A stretch of DNA of 64,000 bases from Agroathelia rolfsii (Eukaryota; Basidiomycota; Agaricomycetes; Amylocorticiales; Amylocorticiaceae): the NCBI GenBank assembly GCA_018343915.1, contig JABRWF010000008.1, forward strand, positions 1,798,001 through 1,862,000, given 5' to 3'. Made by a program: the position numbers and the translations under genes. This document shows, piece after piece, positions 44,439 through 56,748 of this stretch (its first letter is position 1; each line of letters begins with the position of its first letter). A model generated the notes under the pieces. The model worked only from the letters and a program-made list of their open reading frames with translations, searched no databases and was not told where the DNA came from.

Positions 44439-45962
44439 TCAATAAACGGGGAACTCAGAATGCACGTCTCGAGCCCAGAGTCTTAACCCTCCAACAACAT
44501 CTTGTATTTTTCTTGGGCTCGTGTTGGATTTTCTCAATGCTTCTGCCGCTATCTGGGAGTCATTTCCCAGCCTACACACGACGTAAATGGCACTGTCCGG
44601 GGTGAATTCGGCGAAACATGCGGCTGGATTAGCTACTATGGTAGCCAATGGTATATCTGTAATTAATATCAATGATAGAAGAGGTGAATCATGGGTCCAA
44701 TCGTACTAATGGATCCAGGTATACTGCATATTCCGAATTCTACGCCTGGTCGTACGTCAACAATTATCATATCCTCGCCGGCCTCTATGGCACGATTTAG
44801 GTCCTAGAAAGCATGAGCACGCGTACCAAGATCTGGGTGATCTGTTCTACCTTTGGATATACTCTGTCCGTTGAATCGTGCACAATAAGGCCTAGATGCT
44901 CCCAATCGGGGCGAGAGCCCCCACAGAATTGTACATAATCGGTTTCATGAAAGCTTAGCTGACCAAATCCACGGTCTATCTTGCTACAGGCCTGGCAAGA
45001 TGGACGACGAGAACGAAGTTTGACTTTTCGAAAAGGGGTCGGGCCAAGGGCAGAGTAAAGTAGCAAACAAGGCTCTGTGTCTGTTTTCAAAATAAGCAGG
45101 TAATACTTCAGGCCATGAGCAGAGTAAGAATTTTCTGACGATGGATTCCAGTGATTATTTTGATTGCTTCAAGGGCTTGAAGGTTTCCTATCACACCCGT
45201 AACAGCCCCAAGGATTCCCATTTCTTCGCATGACCCAGCGTTTTCCAGAGCTGGAGGTTTTGGGAAAAGGCATCTATAACATGGCCCGGACTCGCCTAAA
45301 TTGTAAGTACACAGTTGACCGTCGTACTGTTGTGCGGCTCCGCTAACAAGCGGTTTCCCGAGTATGACTGCTGCATCAGATAGTAGATACCTTGTCGGCG
45401 CATTATCCGTACAGTCCAGGATGATATCGTAGGGTTTCAAAAGCTCCAAAGCATTCAAAGAAGTGATTGCCAATGCAATAACGTCCAGTTCAACACATGC
45501 GTTGATCCTTGGAATGACTATTCAGAATACAGCGAAATTTGTTTATGGGAATAGTGTTACCGCTTAAGAGCATCCGCAGCGGATTGGGCTTTGCTTTTAC
45601 CTATGTAATCTGTTGTATGCAGAATTTGCCGATTTAAATTCGACAATTCTACCACATCGTGATCGAAAATTCCGAGTCTCCCTGTGAACTATAGTCTTAC
45701 GCAATGTTTTTGAATGCATACCGACTAACGAACCTATTCCAGATGAAGCAAGATACTGGAGAGCAGGACAGCCAAGACCGCCAGCTCCAACAACGGCCAC
45801 AGCAGCTTCTTTGAGTTTTGTTTGACCTGATGACAAATGAAAGATTAGATTACGAAAGTGTATTATTGTCTCGTGTGTATCAACAGAACCTGGAAGTCCA
45901 AAACCAGGAAGGATCATTTGGCGACCATAGCGGCGGTATTCATCCAAGCTCAAAGTGGTCAT
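44439..45962 (-). CDS. uba4: Uba4/MOCS3: adenylyltransferase-sulfurtransferase for Urm1
   Basis: E1-like enzyme that adenylates and thiolates Urm1 (tRNA wobble-uridine thiolation) and, in many eukaryotes, MOCS2A for molybdopterin. Exon reading: [20 protein letters not shown], intron, [20 protein letters not shown] (nucleotide-binding GxGGLG), intron, [20 protein letters not shown], intron, [41 protein letters not shown] and SCQAC zinc-binding pairs, then the rhodanese domain ([15 protein letters not shown] ... [13 protein letters not shown], with catalytic Cys in CRxGNDSQ) and a conserved end DVHSEFPVY. About seven short introns are inferred; the donor near 45130 is the least certain. Start codon 45962 is 108 bp from the divergent APC10 start. 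Confidence 0.95.
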
Positions 45963-46070
45963 TATAAGATCTTGGACTATGATGCTGAATGCTGAATGAG
46001 ATTCTACGGATCATAAAATAATCGTGAGTGGCATAAGAAAGCGTCCGCATTCCGAATCGGAGTTGTCATC
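45963..46070. promoter_or_regulatory. Shared divergent promoter uba4 / apc10
   Basis: Only 108 bp separate the two start codons, so both core promoters and 5' UTRs must overlap here. No TATA box stands out. Confidence 0.6.
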
Positions 46071-46974
46071 ATGTCATCTGCCAGCGCATTTGGTTCCAGC
46101 GACTATCCGCGTAGGAGACACACAAGTTGGATCTCAATCCATTTTTTCTGATAATTGTCTTCTCGATTCTGTCACGTAATCAGGCTATCCACACAGCCAA
46201 GACGGTGGCCCTGACATTGGCCATTTGGCTAAATGGTCTGTTTCCTCTTTCAAGTTTGGATTTGGAGCCGAGTGTCTCCGTGATGGTAATCAAGAGACGT
46301 TCTGGCAGTAAGTAAAAGCTTTGTGGTGAAGCATCACGCTTGGATCATTGACCTATCATGGACTACCAATAGCTCTGATGGGCCTCAGCCACACTCTATC
46401 ATTGTCGAATTCGCGAAGAAGGTAGCAATACAGGTTGTAGTCTATGCTCATACTTTCGTAATATTTGCACAAACGTCTAACTGATTCTCAGAAAATCAGT
46501 ATATGTCTCAGTCTCACCTTGGATGACTCATACACGCCTTCACTACTGCAAATCAAGGCTGGGACAAGTCTTTGGGACCTACAAGAAGTCCGCCAAGTTG
46601 CGCTTGAGAAGCCTGATGGTTGGATTGACATCGACCTTGCAAGCGATGCCAGCGAAAGTGCTGATAATGTGTTCGTTGGATTCCTACAGATTGGCCTTTG
46701 CTTGTCTTATCCTGAACAAGTCTATCATCCAGGAAGGCATTATATGCTTATGTTCTTCAAGTCGTCGTCATAGCAAACCACATGGCAGGCAAGGATACCC
46801 ATGTCCGAGGTTTACGGATACTTGGTCCTCCCACGTAAGTACATCCCTCTACGTACCACATGTGTAATGCCCTTTGAGCCTCAATTAACAATCGCTTGCA
46901 GTATCGATACAGACGATGGTGACATTGCTCCGTTTACCGACAATCGGTTCAGGTTATATGAGCGTATCAGATGA
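46071..46974 (+). CDS. apc10: APC10/Doc1, anaphase-promoting complex subunit
   Basis: Processivity and D-box co-receptor subunit of the APC/C ubiquitin ligase. Exons: MSSASAFGSSDYPRRRHTS (46071-46125), YPHSQDGGPDIGHLAKWSVS...GNQETFWH (46184-46308), SDGPQPHSIIVEFAKKVAIQ, KISICLSLTLDDSYTPSLLQ ... DLASDASESADN, ALYAYVLQVVVIANHMAGKD ... ILGPPT, and IDTDDGDIAPFTDNRFRLYERIR. Introns of 43-69 bp have GT-AG ends. The DOC jelly-roll signatures (SVSSFK, SDGPQPH, DDSYTPS, NHMAGKDTHVR) are present, and the protein ends in Ile-Arg, the IR tail that docks on the TPR subunit APC3. It is about 190 residues, the normal length for the family. Confidence 0.95.
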
Positions 46975-47165
46975 TAATGGTGACAATCGCTAGGATATCC
47001 GTCAATGACGATATGACGTCTAAAATACTTGAGATGGACTACACGCAAAAACAAACAAGTAATTACAGGGAGTAGTAATGTACATCAGTCATCTGTTCGG
47101 TAACAAATTTCTATATGGAAATCCTGTAGTTCCTGTCTGTGCAAATTCAAAGTGAAGGATCCTGA

Positions 47166-50100
47166 CTAGGAATATGATCTTGGCTCCGTAAATGTATATG
47201 GTTGGTGCAAGTGCTGTTGAGTAGTAGGGGTAGACTGGGGTGATTCTAGCATGGCACCTATGGGTACGCTCTGTCCAGTAGGCCATGTTGCTGGATTTTC
47301 GGATGGAACAGCGTTGGAATTCTGGTAGGGTGGAGAAGAGTATTGCCTGTCGACAGAGGTATATTGCTGCTGATATCCTTGTAGGAGTGCTGTGGACGCT
47401 GGTTGTGCATAAGCCGAGCTCGGGTGGGCGGGAAATACAGTTTGGCTATAACGTGCGTAGGGTGCCTCCACGGCTCCTGAAGCTTGAGAAGGCAAGCTGC
47501 CATTGGTCTCCGGTACCCATCCAGCGGAATAGCGAATTGGTTTCGCGGATGTAGAAGATGCGGCGTAAATTGAGGGATGCTAAGAGGGGCCACATTAGTA
47601 CTGATCAATATGCATGTGCTCAGAATGTCCTTACGACATAGGGGTGCACTTGCTGTGGATTGTTATAAGATAATATGTGACTGCGTCCCATAACGGGCGG
47701 AGCATGAGTAGGATTGGGAGTCACTTGTCTGAAATTTCCCAATGAGCCACCGACAGCCTGTTGCATGCTCGATGGGATTTGGAGTACATTGCGGATGCCG
47801 AGATTGATTTGTGGATTATTAGCCTTTCGTCCATCAAACATTTGAGGACCACCTCCCGAGTGTAAAGCAGATGTGGCATGATGCAAACATTGCTGACAAA
47901 GGAAAGGCGTGAAACCCCAATCACGTTTGGGTCTTCCGGAACTAATGTCTGCGTTTTCGTGGCATATTTTGTGTTGTAAACGACCGCATCGTTGGCATCC
48001 TACCAGGGTTGACGGATCGTCCTGTGTGGTGTAAAATCAATTGAGATTAATGAAAGCAAGCTCAAAGCCGATGCGAATTGTACTTACTTGGCTAAGGGCA
48101 CAGGCACGGCAGATATCACAGCTCAACTCTTTCTGAGAAGAAGACGCAGCAGAACGACTGCTTGCAGGAAGCGATGGATGCGAACGAATTTCGGCGCCCA
48201 AAGCAGAATCGGTATGGGTAGGGTCGGTTTTAATAGGGTTTGCTTCTATACCAGGTTGCTGCGGCTTCGTTTCTTTCTCAACTTGTGCGCGCATCTCACG
48301 CTCCTGACGCTCCTTCATGCGTTGTTCCCGGTCGTTTTTCTTCTTGAGGCGCTCGGTTTCTTCCCTGCGCTGACGAGCTTCCATGCGAGCCGCCCGACTT
48401 CTCTGCTCGCGTTCTTCGGCTTCCTTGATGGCCGCGAGACGGGCAGTTTCCCTTTCGTTCTCCTTGATAGCAAGACGAGACGAGCGCTTGCGGTTCACCA
48501 AAGCCTCTTCGATACGTTTCTTGCGCTCAATTTCCTGTATTTTTCGGATTGTTAAATAGAGTCATACAGACGTAACGCATACCTACCCTCAATTCCGCTA
48601 CGATTGGAGGTACCAAGTCATTTGCAAGAAGCTTATACAGCCGTTTCTCAGCATAATGGGTGCTTTTTTCGAAGCGCTCGGCGACATGCTCCCATTCATA
48701 CAAAGTCGCAGCAATCTGGGAGCAAAGATGTTACTTATCCATAAAATAAGGTGTGACAAGGAAAAGGTAATTACTGTTTCCCACTCAATGAATTCGATAG
48801 GAGGAGCAGACTCGGTTTTGATTTCAGGTTCAGCTGCATGAGGCTCTTCGTGCCCAGATTCAGACGCAATGTCATCAAATTTATCGCTGTTTTGCGCCGG
48901 AGCCTCATCTTCTGGTAGGTCCGTCAGGTCACTTAACGAGCTTAGTGAAGAGGTGTCGGCGTCCTGTCTTGATTTTGCAAGGGCTAATTTGTAGTCATTG
49001 TCATTGAGCCATTCGTCGGGGATCGGCTGCCAATCGTCATCTTGCGTGGGACCCCTTAGTCTCGCGCTGGTGCGCGTTCCGCGTACACGTGGGGGAGGAG
49101 CCACAGGCTTGCGGGCATGTCCGGATTTTTCGGCGGCAGTCTGGCGTTGATATTCCGCAAAGGCTTTAGCTTGGGCATCGAGTTTCCTGTTGGCATCCAT
49201 CTTAGCCGCACGCGCCGTCCTACCATTGGCTTGAACGGTTGGTTTCTGTGATACGTGAGTAAAAGAATCTAGCGACGCTGCAGTTGGCTTCTTGTTAGAC
49301 TTGGATTCCATTGCTTCGGACTTGACGGGCGATCTCTTGCGCTTCAGGCTTTTCTTTGGTGGAGATGCTCTGGGAGGAGACCTTTGTATCCATAGTCGGT
49401 CTACTGTACAGTTAATCAAGTTTTTTTTTCGAAAGAAGCATAAATTACCTACCTCCTATGAGCCAATATGCGCTCAATTTCGAATCGTATCCTATTGGTT
49501 CTATACGCTATGAAACTTGAGCATGAGTATCACGTGCTTTATACAGAAACAGGATGTCCCATACCCATTGCGCAGTTTCATCATCATCCTTCATGGTGGC
49601 TCGGAGACGGTATACGTTTTGGAACTGCCATTCTTGGAGGATATGCAAGGATTCTAGCTTCTCGAGCATCGTCAGGTCCATCCAGTCTATAGTCTTTTCC
49701 GTAGAATCAGCCTCCGTAGTCTCCTTGCTCAGATTAGACCCAGCAGAAACTGCTTCATCTAGTGGTGCCGGAACAGAGGATGGGGATGGCGGCTGGGTTT
49801 CGTTTTTTTCCATGTTCACGTACGACTCAGAAAGGGCAGTATCTGTCGACTCTGGACCAGGAGTCTCGTGCCTCGAGGGAACATCATGGATGTTGGAATT
49901 GGAGGGCTCCGAACCGAGGGGGTTGACTCCAGGATTCCTACGAAGATACTGCCTTCGTAAGGAGCTCTGCCAGTTGACATCACTTTGGCAGCGGTTAGGC
50001 AGGCAGTTCAAGCTTGTACGAGGCTGTATAGTGATTCCATACATACTTGAGTCGTCTGTCCTGAGTGAGGGTATACAAAAGCCTGCGCATAATTCGTGGC

Positions 50101-50406
50101 AACACAATCCCAGTAGAGTAACAAAGGTCGTCTTCAATATCCTAGCACAATTCATTGAATATTATCAGATATAAAAGTAACGAAACGGTGACATACCGTA
50201 ATCTTGACATCATCCATATTGAAAAGCGGGGAGAATGTGAAGAAGAACTGGCAGAATGCGGCCCATTTCCAGTTTCGCCTTAATGTAACAAGGTTTGGAG
50301 GCAGCGAGGTATTTGGTTCGGGTTCTGTAAACGGTTTATCGCTCGTTTGTGCGACCCCTGCAGTCCCATTCGCCGCGGCACGAGTAGATGATCGGCGAGG
50401 CGGCAT
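47166..50406 (-). CDS. RSF1-like chromatin factor: DDT-WHIM-PHD protein
   Basis: MPPRRSSTRAAANGTAG at 50406 leads to a DDT-like domain (NWKWAAFCQFFFTFSPLFNM, then DIEDDLCYSTGIVLPRIMRR). A linker follows, then WHIM-type motifs (TMLEKLESLHILQEWQFQN; MKDDDETAQW spliced to RIEPIGYDSKLSAYWLI, then VDRLWIQRSPP). Next come a basic region (KKSLKRKRSPVK), an acidic middle, a helix IAATLYEWEHVAERFEKSTH, a long charged coiled coil (EERRKEREQRM-like, 48300-48500), a PHD finger (CDICRACALSQ, VGCQRCGRLQHKICH, FLCQQC; about 47890-48130) and a Gln/Pro/Ser-rich tail ending FTEPRSYS. Domain order matches RSF1-type partners of ISWI remodellers. About nine introns. Convergent with apc10 (191 bp apart). The exact yeast equivalent is uncertain. 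Confidence 0.85.
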
Positions 50407-50720
50407 CTTATTCTCCGGTGCTGTATTGCAGAACTGGTTCGAAGCTGAACAGGTATGAGGGCGGGCTGTGGGCGATGAGCACTTGAGGGAGAAGGCAAAG
50501 CCAAGAGGTCCCTATGGTATTATATGCGGTAGAGAGTTCAGAATCTGTTCGTTTGAATCGGTCGTGTTAATCCAGCCGCCAGTGAACGAGGAGTTGGCAC
50601 TTGCAATGGCTCATCACGACGCTCTCCAAACAGAGGCGGGAGCAAATTACATAATCGTCGTTCATCCGGGACAATCGCAATCACCCAAGTAGGATTGATT
50701 ATTCTACTAGAATACAACTT
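50407..50720. promoter_or_regulatory. Intergenic 314 bp, promoter of the RSF1-like gene
   Basis: Lies upstream of start 50406 and downstream of the hydrolase stop (50721), both on the minus strand. A short plus-strand frame at 50468-50692 has no family resemblance and no gene is called. Confidence 0.5.
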
Positions 50721-51818
50721 CTACAATATGTTAAGGCGATTCTTAAGCAAAACAACTCGGACGAGGAAGTCTGCCATGGCTTGTATCATGGTCGGTGTGC
50801 ATGCGTGTCCAGTCTCAGGCTCAACGACGACTTCCTTTACCCCGCCTTCTCCAACTTCTAATTCATTAACGAACTTCTCGGATGCCGTCCACGGTACAAG
50901 CGTGTCTTTTCCGCCGGAAAGGATCAGTATCTTCTTTCCTAGGAACGGATTGTCTTGTCCCTTTGAACTATATGGATGCGCAACGGGATCGAACCGGTCA
51001 ATGAGTGATACAAGAGTATCCGGCACATAAGGGGGTGCAAAGGGTATCGATGACTTTTGTGCACGAGGGGCCATAAGACCCTTGTAATCGGGGCACCCCA
51101 CAATAGGGATACCGATTGAGATCCTAGGCTCTGTAAAGCCTGTTAGATGGTTCTCGGCTGATGAAGAAGGTTGAAAGTAGTAATTACCGTGTACCAACGA
51201 CAACCAAGTAGCATGGCCTCCAAGACTGATCCCAATTATACCCCATTGCTCAATGGTCTTCTCTCCAGAAGGATATATAAATGATGGCAAAAAGTCAATC
51301 AAGAATGAAACGTCTTTCGTTGCACCAGCTGAATATGCGATTAATGATTAGGAAATCCTTAGTAGAAGAATAAACGCTAACCCAAGATGGCATACATGTC
51401 CAATCTATAAAAGCAATTATTGGTGCGAAATCATATTGAGGCAAGAGGTACCTACGCGTGCATTTCATTATGCTTGTCCGCACCTTCTTTCCATCCATAA
51501 TTGCCTTTGGCATCTACAAGACGAAGCCCGTGGTTGCGTTGGTCCTACCCGAGAAGATCACAAAGCAAATTGATTAGTATATTGCATCTTAACATTGAAA
51601 TTAGAATGACGACAGACAAAGGTCACAATGATATAGTCTTTCTGAGCGCTCTTTTCCTTCAAGTTCTTGTCCAGAATACGTATGATAGGCTCGATTTGTT
51701 CTGCAGATCCATATCGCCCATGCAAGAAAAAGAGGGCAGTCACTACGCCTTGACTACCTTGTTTGTTGGAGTATACATTTACAGAGAGTCCTCCAATGGA
51801 ATGCACCGTCTTCTCCAT
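50721..51818 (-). CDS. Alpha/beta-hydrolase family protein
   Basis: MEKTVHSIGGLSVNVYSNKQ at 51818. Oxyanion-side strand ALFFLHGRYGSAEQIEPIIR; then after introns DQRNHGLRLVDAKGNYGWKE, DMYAILAGATKDVSFLIDFL. Nucleophile elbow is GISLGG (Ser), acid region ILSGGKDTLVPW (Asp) and catalytic His in PETGHACTPTMIQ. Introns at about 51550-51610, 51410-51460, 51325-51380 and 51130-51190, all GT-AG. About 300 residues, no signal peptide or membrane segment, so cytosolic. The family includes esterases and peptidases; the substrate cannot be told. Expressed from its own start about 365 bp from the next gene on the same strand. Confidence 0.85.
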
Positions 51819-52183
51819 TCAAGTGTGCCTGATAGGAAAGTGTTGTTATCTTTGAAGTGCTAGTAGCAAGATTGTGGTTGGGGAACTTGACATTCACACA
51901 CATAAGCTAAGAAGCATATCATCGGTGAATTGATGCAATTGAAGCCGAGTCCAAACAAACATCAATCGGGATGAAGATTCAGGCAACAGATGTTGTACAA
52001 AGCGAGAGAATCACAAATACTACATATCAAGAGGTGCAAAAGAAAACCAGTCGAATTCTTATCGACTGAACGTCTAGAGAGAGAGGGAGAGGGAGAGAGG
52101 GAGAATTGTTCTACATGTTGAGCCCGTGAAAAAATAAGGTTGCTTGTAAAGAAGTCCCTGATCAAAAATACGACGCAGTCAAG
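51819..52183. other. Intergenic 365 bp with GA-rich microsatellite
   Basis: Between the hydrolase start and the GTPase stop. It contains a purine repeat GAGAGAGGGAGAGGGAGAGA-like run at about 52074-52103. Acts as hydrolase promoter and GTPase 3' region. No gene seen. Confidence 0.5.
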
Positions 52184-53075
52184 CTACATAACAATGCAAA
52201 TCTTGTGGCTCGAAGACTTCTTGGGAGGAGGAGGATACTTTTTGTGCATTTGTTTCACAAGATCCTCAAAGACTTCGTGTATGTGCCAGTTTTTCTTGGC
52301 AGACGTTTCGTAAAATGGCAGCTTCCATTTGGCGGCGAGGGCCTGGATCGTCTTTCGTTGGACCTCACGCTCATTTGCTAGATCCAGTTTTGTTCCCACG
52401 ATAACGATGGGGACTCCCTAGGACAGCAATCAGCCAACGATAACATCATGACAGCCGAAGTCGCGTCACTTACTCTATCCCCTCCTTTGATTCGATAAAT
52501 CTGCTTACGGAGAATCTCGACTTCCCGCAAGGAGGTTTCTTGTGTTAGACTTGATTGATACCGTTGTCAAACTGCTGCTTCTATACCCCGAAGCAATAAT
52601 GATGCAAACCTGAAAACAAGGATAAAACCCTGGCCAGACTGCAGGCGTATTGGTGACATGTCTTTGAAGCAGAAGAGGCCATGATTACCTTGATGTAGAC
52701 CTCATTCAGAGCCGTGAACTGCTCTGTTCCCGCTGTGTCCATGATATCCAGCTTATCTTGTTATCAGAGCTTCGAACAGAGTACACTGCATTGCATATAT
52801 TCTTACAGAAAAGGATTGTCCATCTACATTTGTTATTTTCCTGTACTGCTCTGTATAAAAAGGTACAGTCAGAAACGGACATATGTGGAGACAGTCTTTA
52901 TTGGTAACCTTCAATGGTAGGATCATAAACCTCCAGGAATTCATCCCTAACGAACCGCACAGTGAGGGCGGATTTGCCTACACCACCAGCTGAAAGAGAA
53001 TGGGCGCTCTATCCATGTTACTGTCCAAGTTAATAAGTCCATACCTCCCAATACAGTTATCTGAAATGAACGCAT
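52184..53075 (-). CDS. Ras-superfamily small GTPase, Rap/Rsr1-like
   Basis: [10 protein letters not shown] at 53075, then spliced [21 protein letters not shown] (P-loop GxxGVGKS), switch [34 protein letters not shown] (switch [10 protein letters not shown], Thr at the Gly13-side position as in Rap/Rsr1 rather than the DTAGQEE of Ras), [41 protein letters not shown] (T/NKxD), [18 protein letters not shown] and a Lys-rich tail ending CIVM, a CAAX prenylation box. It is therefore probably membrane-attached. Six or so short introns split it. About 200 residues. Family members set polarity or adhesion in fungi; Ras proper is an alternative. Confidence 0.9.
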
Positions 53076-53405
53076 GAGCGCTACGAGCAGTGACTTGACG
53101 TGGAGGCTTGAGCCAGGCAGGAGAGGAGACCGTTGTTGCGTATCAGCCGACGAAAGCCTCCAAAGAAGACAATGTGGTTCAGAGACATGCACTGGAACAC
53201 ATGTGGTAACTGGCGGCTACGAGAGGATGGACAGCCCTATCGTATGATGGATGGATGGATGGGCGGACGGCGGCAAAGGGGTGTCTGATGCATAGGACCA
53301 ACTCCGAGTCCCAAATGGAAACACGGAAACAATTAACACCACGACTGTGACTTGGATCCTGTTATACTTACTCACTCCACCTGCCATCATCGCTCACTTT
53401 CCATC
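53076..53405. promoter_or_regulatory. Divergent promoter, GTPase / cyclophilin (330 bp)
   Basis: Between start codons 53075 (-) and 53406 (+). Contains GATG/GGAT repeats near 53245-53262 and a GC-rich patch GGGCGGACGGCGGC. No TATA box obvious. Confidence 0.5.
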
Positions 53406-54709
53406 ATGGTTAATCCACGTGTATTTCTGGACTTTGGAATCGGAGAGCCTCAGGATAGAGAGTCCGTTGGACGGTCTGTACATAATTTATAGATGCCTAT
53501 ATTCGCTCTTGCAATGACACTGACTTTTCTCTATAGTCTGATATTCGAGCTGTTTGCCGACACTGTACCAAAGACCGCTGAAAAGTGCGTGCTACTATAC
53601 TTATCGGCCTATCCCTCTGTTGACGACAATATATAGCTTTCGGGCTCTGTGCACAGGCGAAAAAGGACGTTCTGCCAATAGCTCTATCCCACTCTACTAC
53701 AAGAACAGCACCATTCATAGGTCCATAAATGACTTCATGGTTCAGGGCGGTGGTAGGCAGAGCTCTGTATGCTGATATTATGTACTATTTCATTAACGAT
53801 TCATGCTAGAAAAGATTTCACGAAACATAATGGAACCGGTGGTGAATCTATTTACGGTGGTCAGTTTGATGACGAAAACCTAGAGAAACCACTGGACAGT
53901 GCTGGGTAACTTCGGCTTATTATTGCTGCAGACAAGAATCTAATGATTACTCTACCAGACTGCTGTGCATGGCGAACAAAGGTCCAAATACCAATGGCAG
54001 CCAATTCTTTATCACCCTCCGTGAATGCCCACATCTAAACGGTATGCCAACGCTCACTATTGCATCGGCAGAAGCTTGCTCATACGAAGAACACCTCAAG
54101 GCAAACATGTTGTATTTGGAAGAGTCATTCGTGGCTTTGATGATGTTATCCCCAAGATAATGGCCGTTCCCACCGATAAAAAGGACAAGCCCACAGTCCC
54201 CATTGTCATTGTGAACTGTGGAGAACTGGAACTCAGAGCTCCTGCCAGGGGTATGCGTTTTCGTGGCTAATTTTCCTCGTTGTTTGAATTCAATATTCTC
54301 TCTCAGCTAAGTCAAAAGAAAAGGAAAAGAGCAAGAAATCCAAATCACATCGCCATTCACGTTCTCGCTCCCCACGGCGGCACAAAGGTGATGAAGAATC
54401 TCGCTCGAGGCGTCGAACACGGTCTCGATCTCCCTCGGAGGAACGCAAAAGCAGCTCGAAACCCGTTGAAGAGACGGAAGATGAATATGACGCAAGGTTA
54501 GAAAGAGAAGAGAAAGAACGACTGGCTCAGGCTAGGTTAAGAGAGCTCGAGAGAATAAAGCGTCGCGTGGATGACAAGTCCTCTGAACCAGGCGTTGTTC
54601 GCTTCAAAGGTCAGACTGAAATCAAGCAATATACCCCGACTCGTTCTAACGTTTTACAGGTCGAGGCCGTATGCAATTTGTCGACCCCGAGCACATGCGA
54701 CGACGCTAA
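53406..54709 (+). CDS. Cyclophilin-type peptidyl-prolyl isomerase with RS-like tail
   Basis: [17 protein letters not shown], then across short introns [46 protein letters not shown] (catalytic Arg in HR-SINDFM), [70 protein letters not shown]. The position of Trp121 in human CypA is His, which usually weakens cyclosporin binding. After the domain a basic Arg/Ser region ([20 protein letters not shown]) and a helical acidic-basic tail end in VDPEHMRRR. Nuclear RS cyclophilins (CypG/CypE-like) associate with splicing factors. Introns include about 53582-53637, 53750-53810, 53905-53965 and 54043-54105. Convergent with eIF4B. Confidence 0.92.
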
Positions 54710-54858
54710 AAAAGAATTCACATTTTTTGGGGATATCCAAATCTTTTTTTGAACCATATTCAATAGTATAATGATAAACCAAGTTGCCTGCGCCTCTCTA
54801 GTGCTGTAAAGAAGCTATTTAAGGCCATGTTTGCAGACGCATTCTTTGTACCAGATTT

Positions 54859-56748
54859 TCAAGCAGCCGCGTCCGTGTTTGACTCTGAAGATTTCGCTGC
54901 TGCAGCATTTGCAAAACTGAACGACGGTCGAACATTCGCCTTTTCCGCAGAGAAAACTCTCGGTGAGCTGGGCGTTGGTGCCGCCGGTGCTGATGTGGTT
55001 GACGTTGCCGGAGGTGGCCCGCGAGAACGATCGGTTCCAGACCGAGAGTCGGTCCGCGACACGGAATGGGTGGTCCGGGTTTCACGCTCTTTTTCAATTC
55101 GTTGGGTTACTTCATTTTCCCTTCCAGAGACGTCCACCGGCCTAGATGATCTTAAGCACGAAAGACGGTAAGTGAGATGAGTATTCTTACTTAGCAGCAC
55201 CAAAAGGATTTGCCCGGGGTGCATTGGATGCAGCTGCCGGAGCCATTTTTGGAGAAGATAACGGGCTCGGAGACACCGAAGGGTCTCCAGAGCGAGGCAA
55301 AAGCTCCAGCTTCCTGCGACCAAGCTGAGGCGTTGGAGGTGCTGAACCATTAGCTATCAGAAATGAAACAAATAAGTTTGATGGAAGAAGACATCTATGC
55401 TAGAGCCTTACGAGAAGAGCTTGGGACCCCACGGGGGCGGGATCTCCAATCACCCTCGTCTGTGGGTGGCTCCCGTGGTGAGCTTAAGCCACCGCTCTGG
55501 CTGCGTGTTGGCCCGAATTTGCTGCCACTCTGCTCCTGCGATTCCGTAGGCTTAAATCTGCTACCTTTAGTCCAAACATCTTCAGTATCAGCCGCACCAG
55601 CGGGGGCTGCCGAGCCAAAGCCTGATCCGCGTCTTCTGGCTGGGGGAGGCTCAATATCCGCTGGCGGCGCACGAGCAGGTCGATTGGCTCGCCAATCACT
55701 GACACCTTCCGAGACGCTTTCCGCAGCGGGTGGTGCATCGAGGCGGCTCGAGCGACGAGGGGCGTCTCTGGAACTTGGGAGATCTGGCAACGGTCCTTCG
55801 CGCCTCCATGGGCTATCGAATTTTGCGCTATCCTCAAATCCACCGCCAGGGGCGCCCCGTTCTTTGGCTGAGAGAGAAAATTCATTAATCTGAATTTTGA
55901 TGACGTAATAAACACTAACGGGGTTCAGCAACACTAGTCCTGACGGTACGGCCGAGCAATGTCTAATAAATTTTCAGAGATATTCTTTGACATAATTTTG
56001 ATTTATTACTTACGGATCCGCTCTTTTCCAAGGCTGCCTTAAGCCCATCGAGGTCAGAAAACTCAACATAGCCGAATCCTTTGGGCTTGTCATCCCTGTC
56101 CTTGATTATTTTGATAGATACGATCTATTTCTGCCGTCAGAAAATGTCACATGATGAAATTCACTATACCCACATCTCCACCGAAGAAATTTTGGATATC
56201 GCTCTCGCTGAGATCAAAGGGGAGATTGCCAATGAAAGCAGTATATGGGGGCTGGGTAGGCAATGGGAGGTCTTCACGAGGGGGTGCGGCAGCACGATCG
56301 GCTGATAGTGATGATAGCATATATATATATGAATTATCCAGCACAGCTTGGCGATATATCTATGGTAAACTCACGTCGAGTAGACAAAAAGTCGTCCCTC
56401 CTTCCGAACCTGTCTCCACCACGGGGACGGTCATCGTCGCGCTTGACAGCAGCTGGACATTAGAGACCAGAAAAAGTTTAGTCTACTGTCCTGCCCAGAT
56501 GGTGAGAGCTCATGATACATACGGGCATCAGGAAGAGCATCCATTTCATCAGCCCATGATCCAAGGGCTTAGAAGGACTCAGTACACAGTTCTGGTTCAT
56601 TCAGGCGGAGGAAACAATCGCTAACCGCTGTCACCCAGGAACTCGTTCAACGTGAGCTTCTGCCCTTTGGTGCTCTTCTTCGGCGCTGATTGCAGATTGA
56701 GATGATGTCATCTTATAGGAGTCATATGTATGATGGATGCGTACGCAT
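54859..56748 (-). CDS. tif3: Translation initiation factor eIF4B
   Basis: RNA-binding stimulator of the eIF4A helicase. The first exon is only ATG-C (56745-56748), spliced to CGCCGAAGAAG so that the protein begins MPPKKSTKGQKLTLNEFLGD, the typical eIF4B N-terminus. Then SWADEMDALPD, RGGDRFGREGRLF-like repeats, an RRM (PYTAFIGNLPFDLSESDIQN, then DDKPKGFGYVEFSDLDGLKA), and a long disordered region with repeated RR/SRPxG motifs and ESVSEGVSDWRANRPARAPP. The C-terminal segment VRPSFSFANAAAAKSSESNT ends at 54859. Introns at about 56580-56605, 56470-56520, 56305-56385, 56125-56170, 55880-56010, 55350-55430 and 55150-55190. The 1-codon first exon is inferred because the upstream frame has a stop. 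Confidence 0.9.

Noticed and set aside
50468..50692. Possible small plus-strand gene
   Set aside because: Only 74 codons in a promoter region, no recognisable family, no splice or context support.
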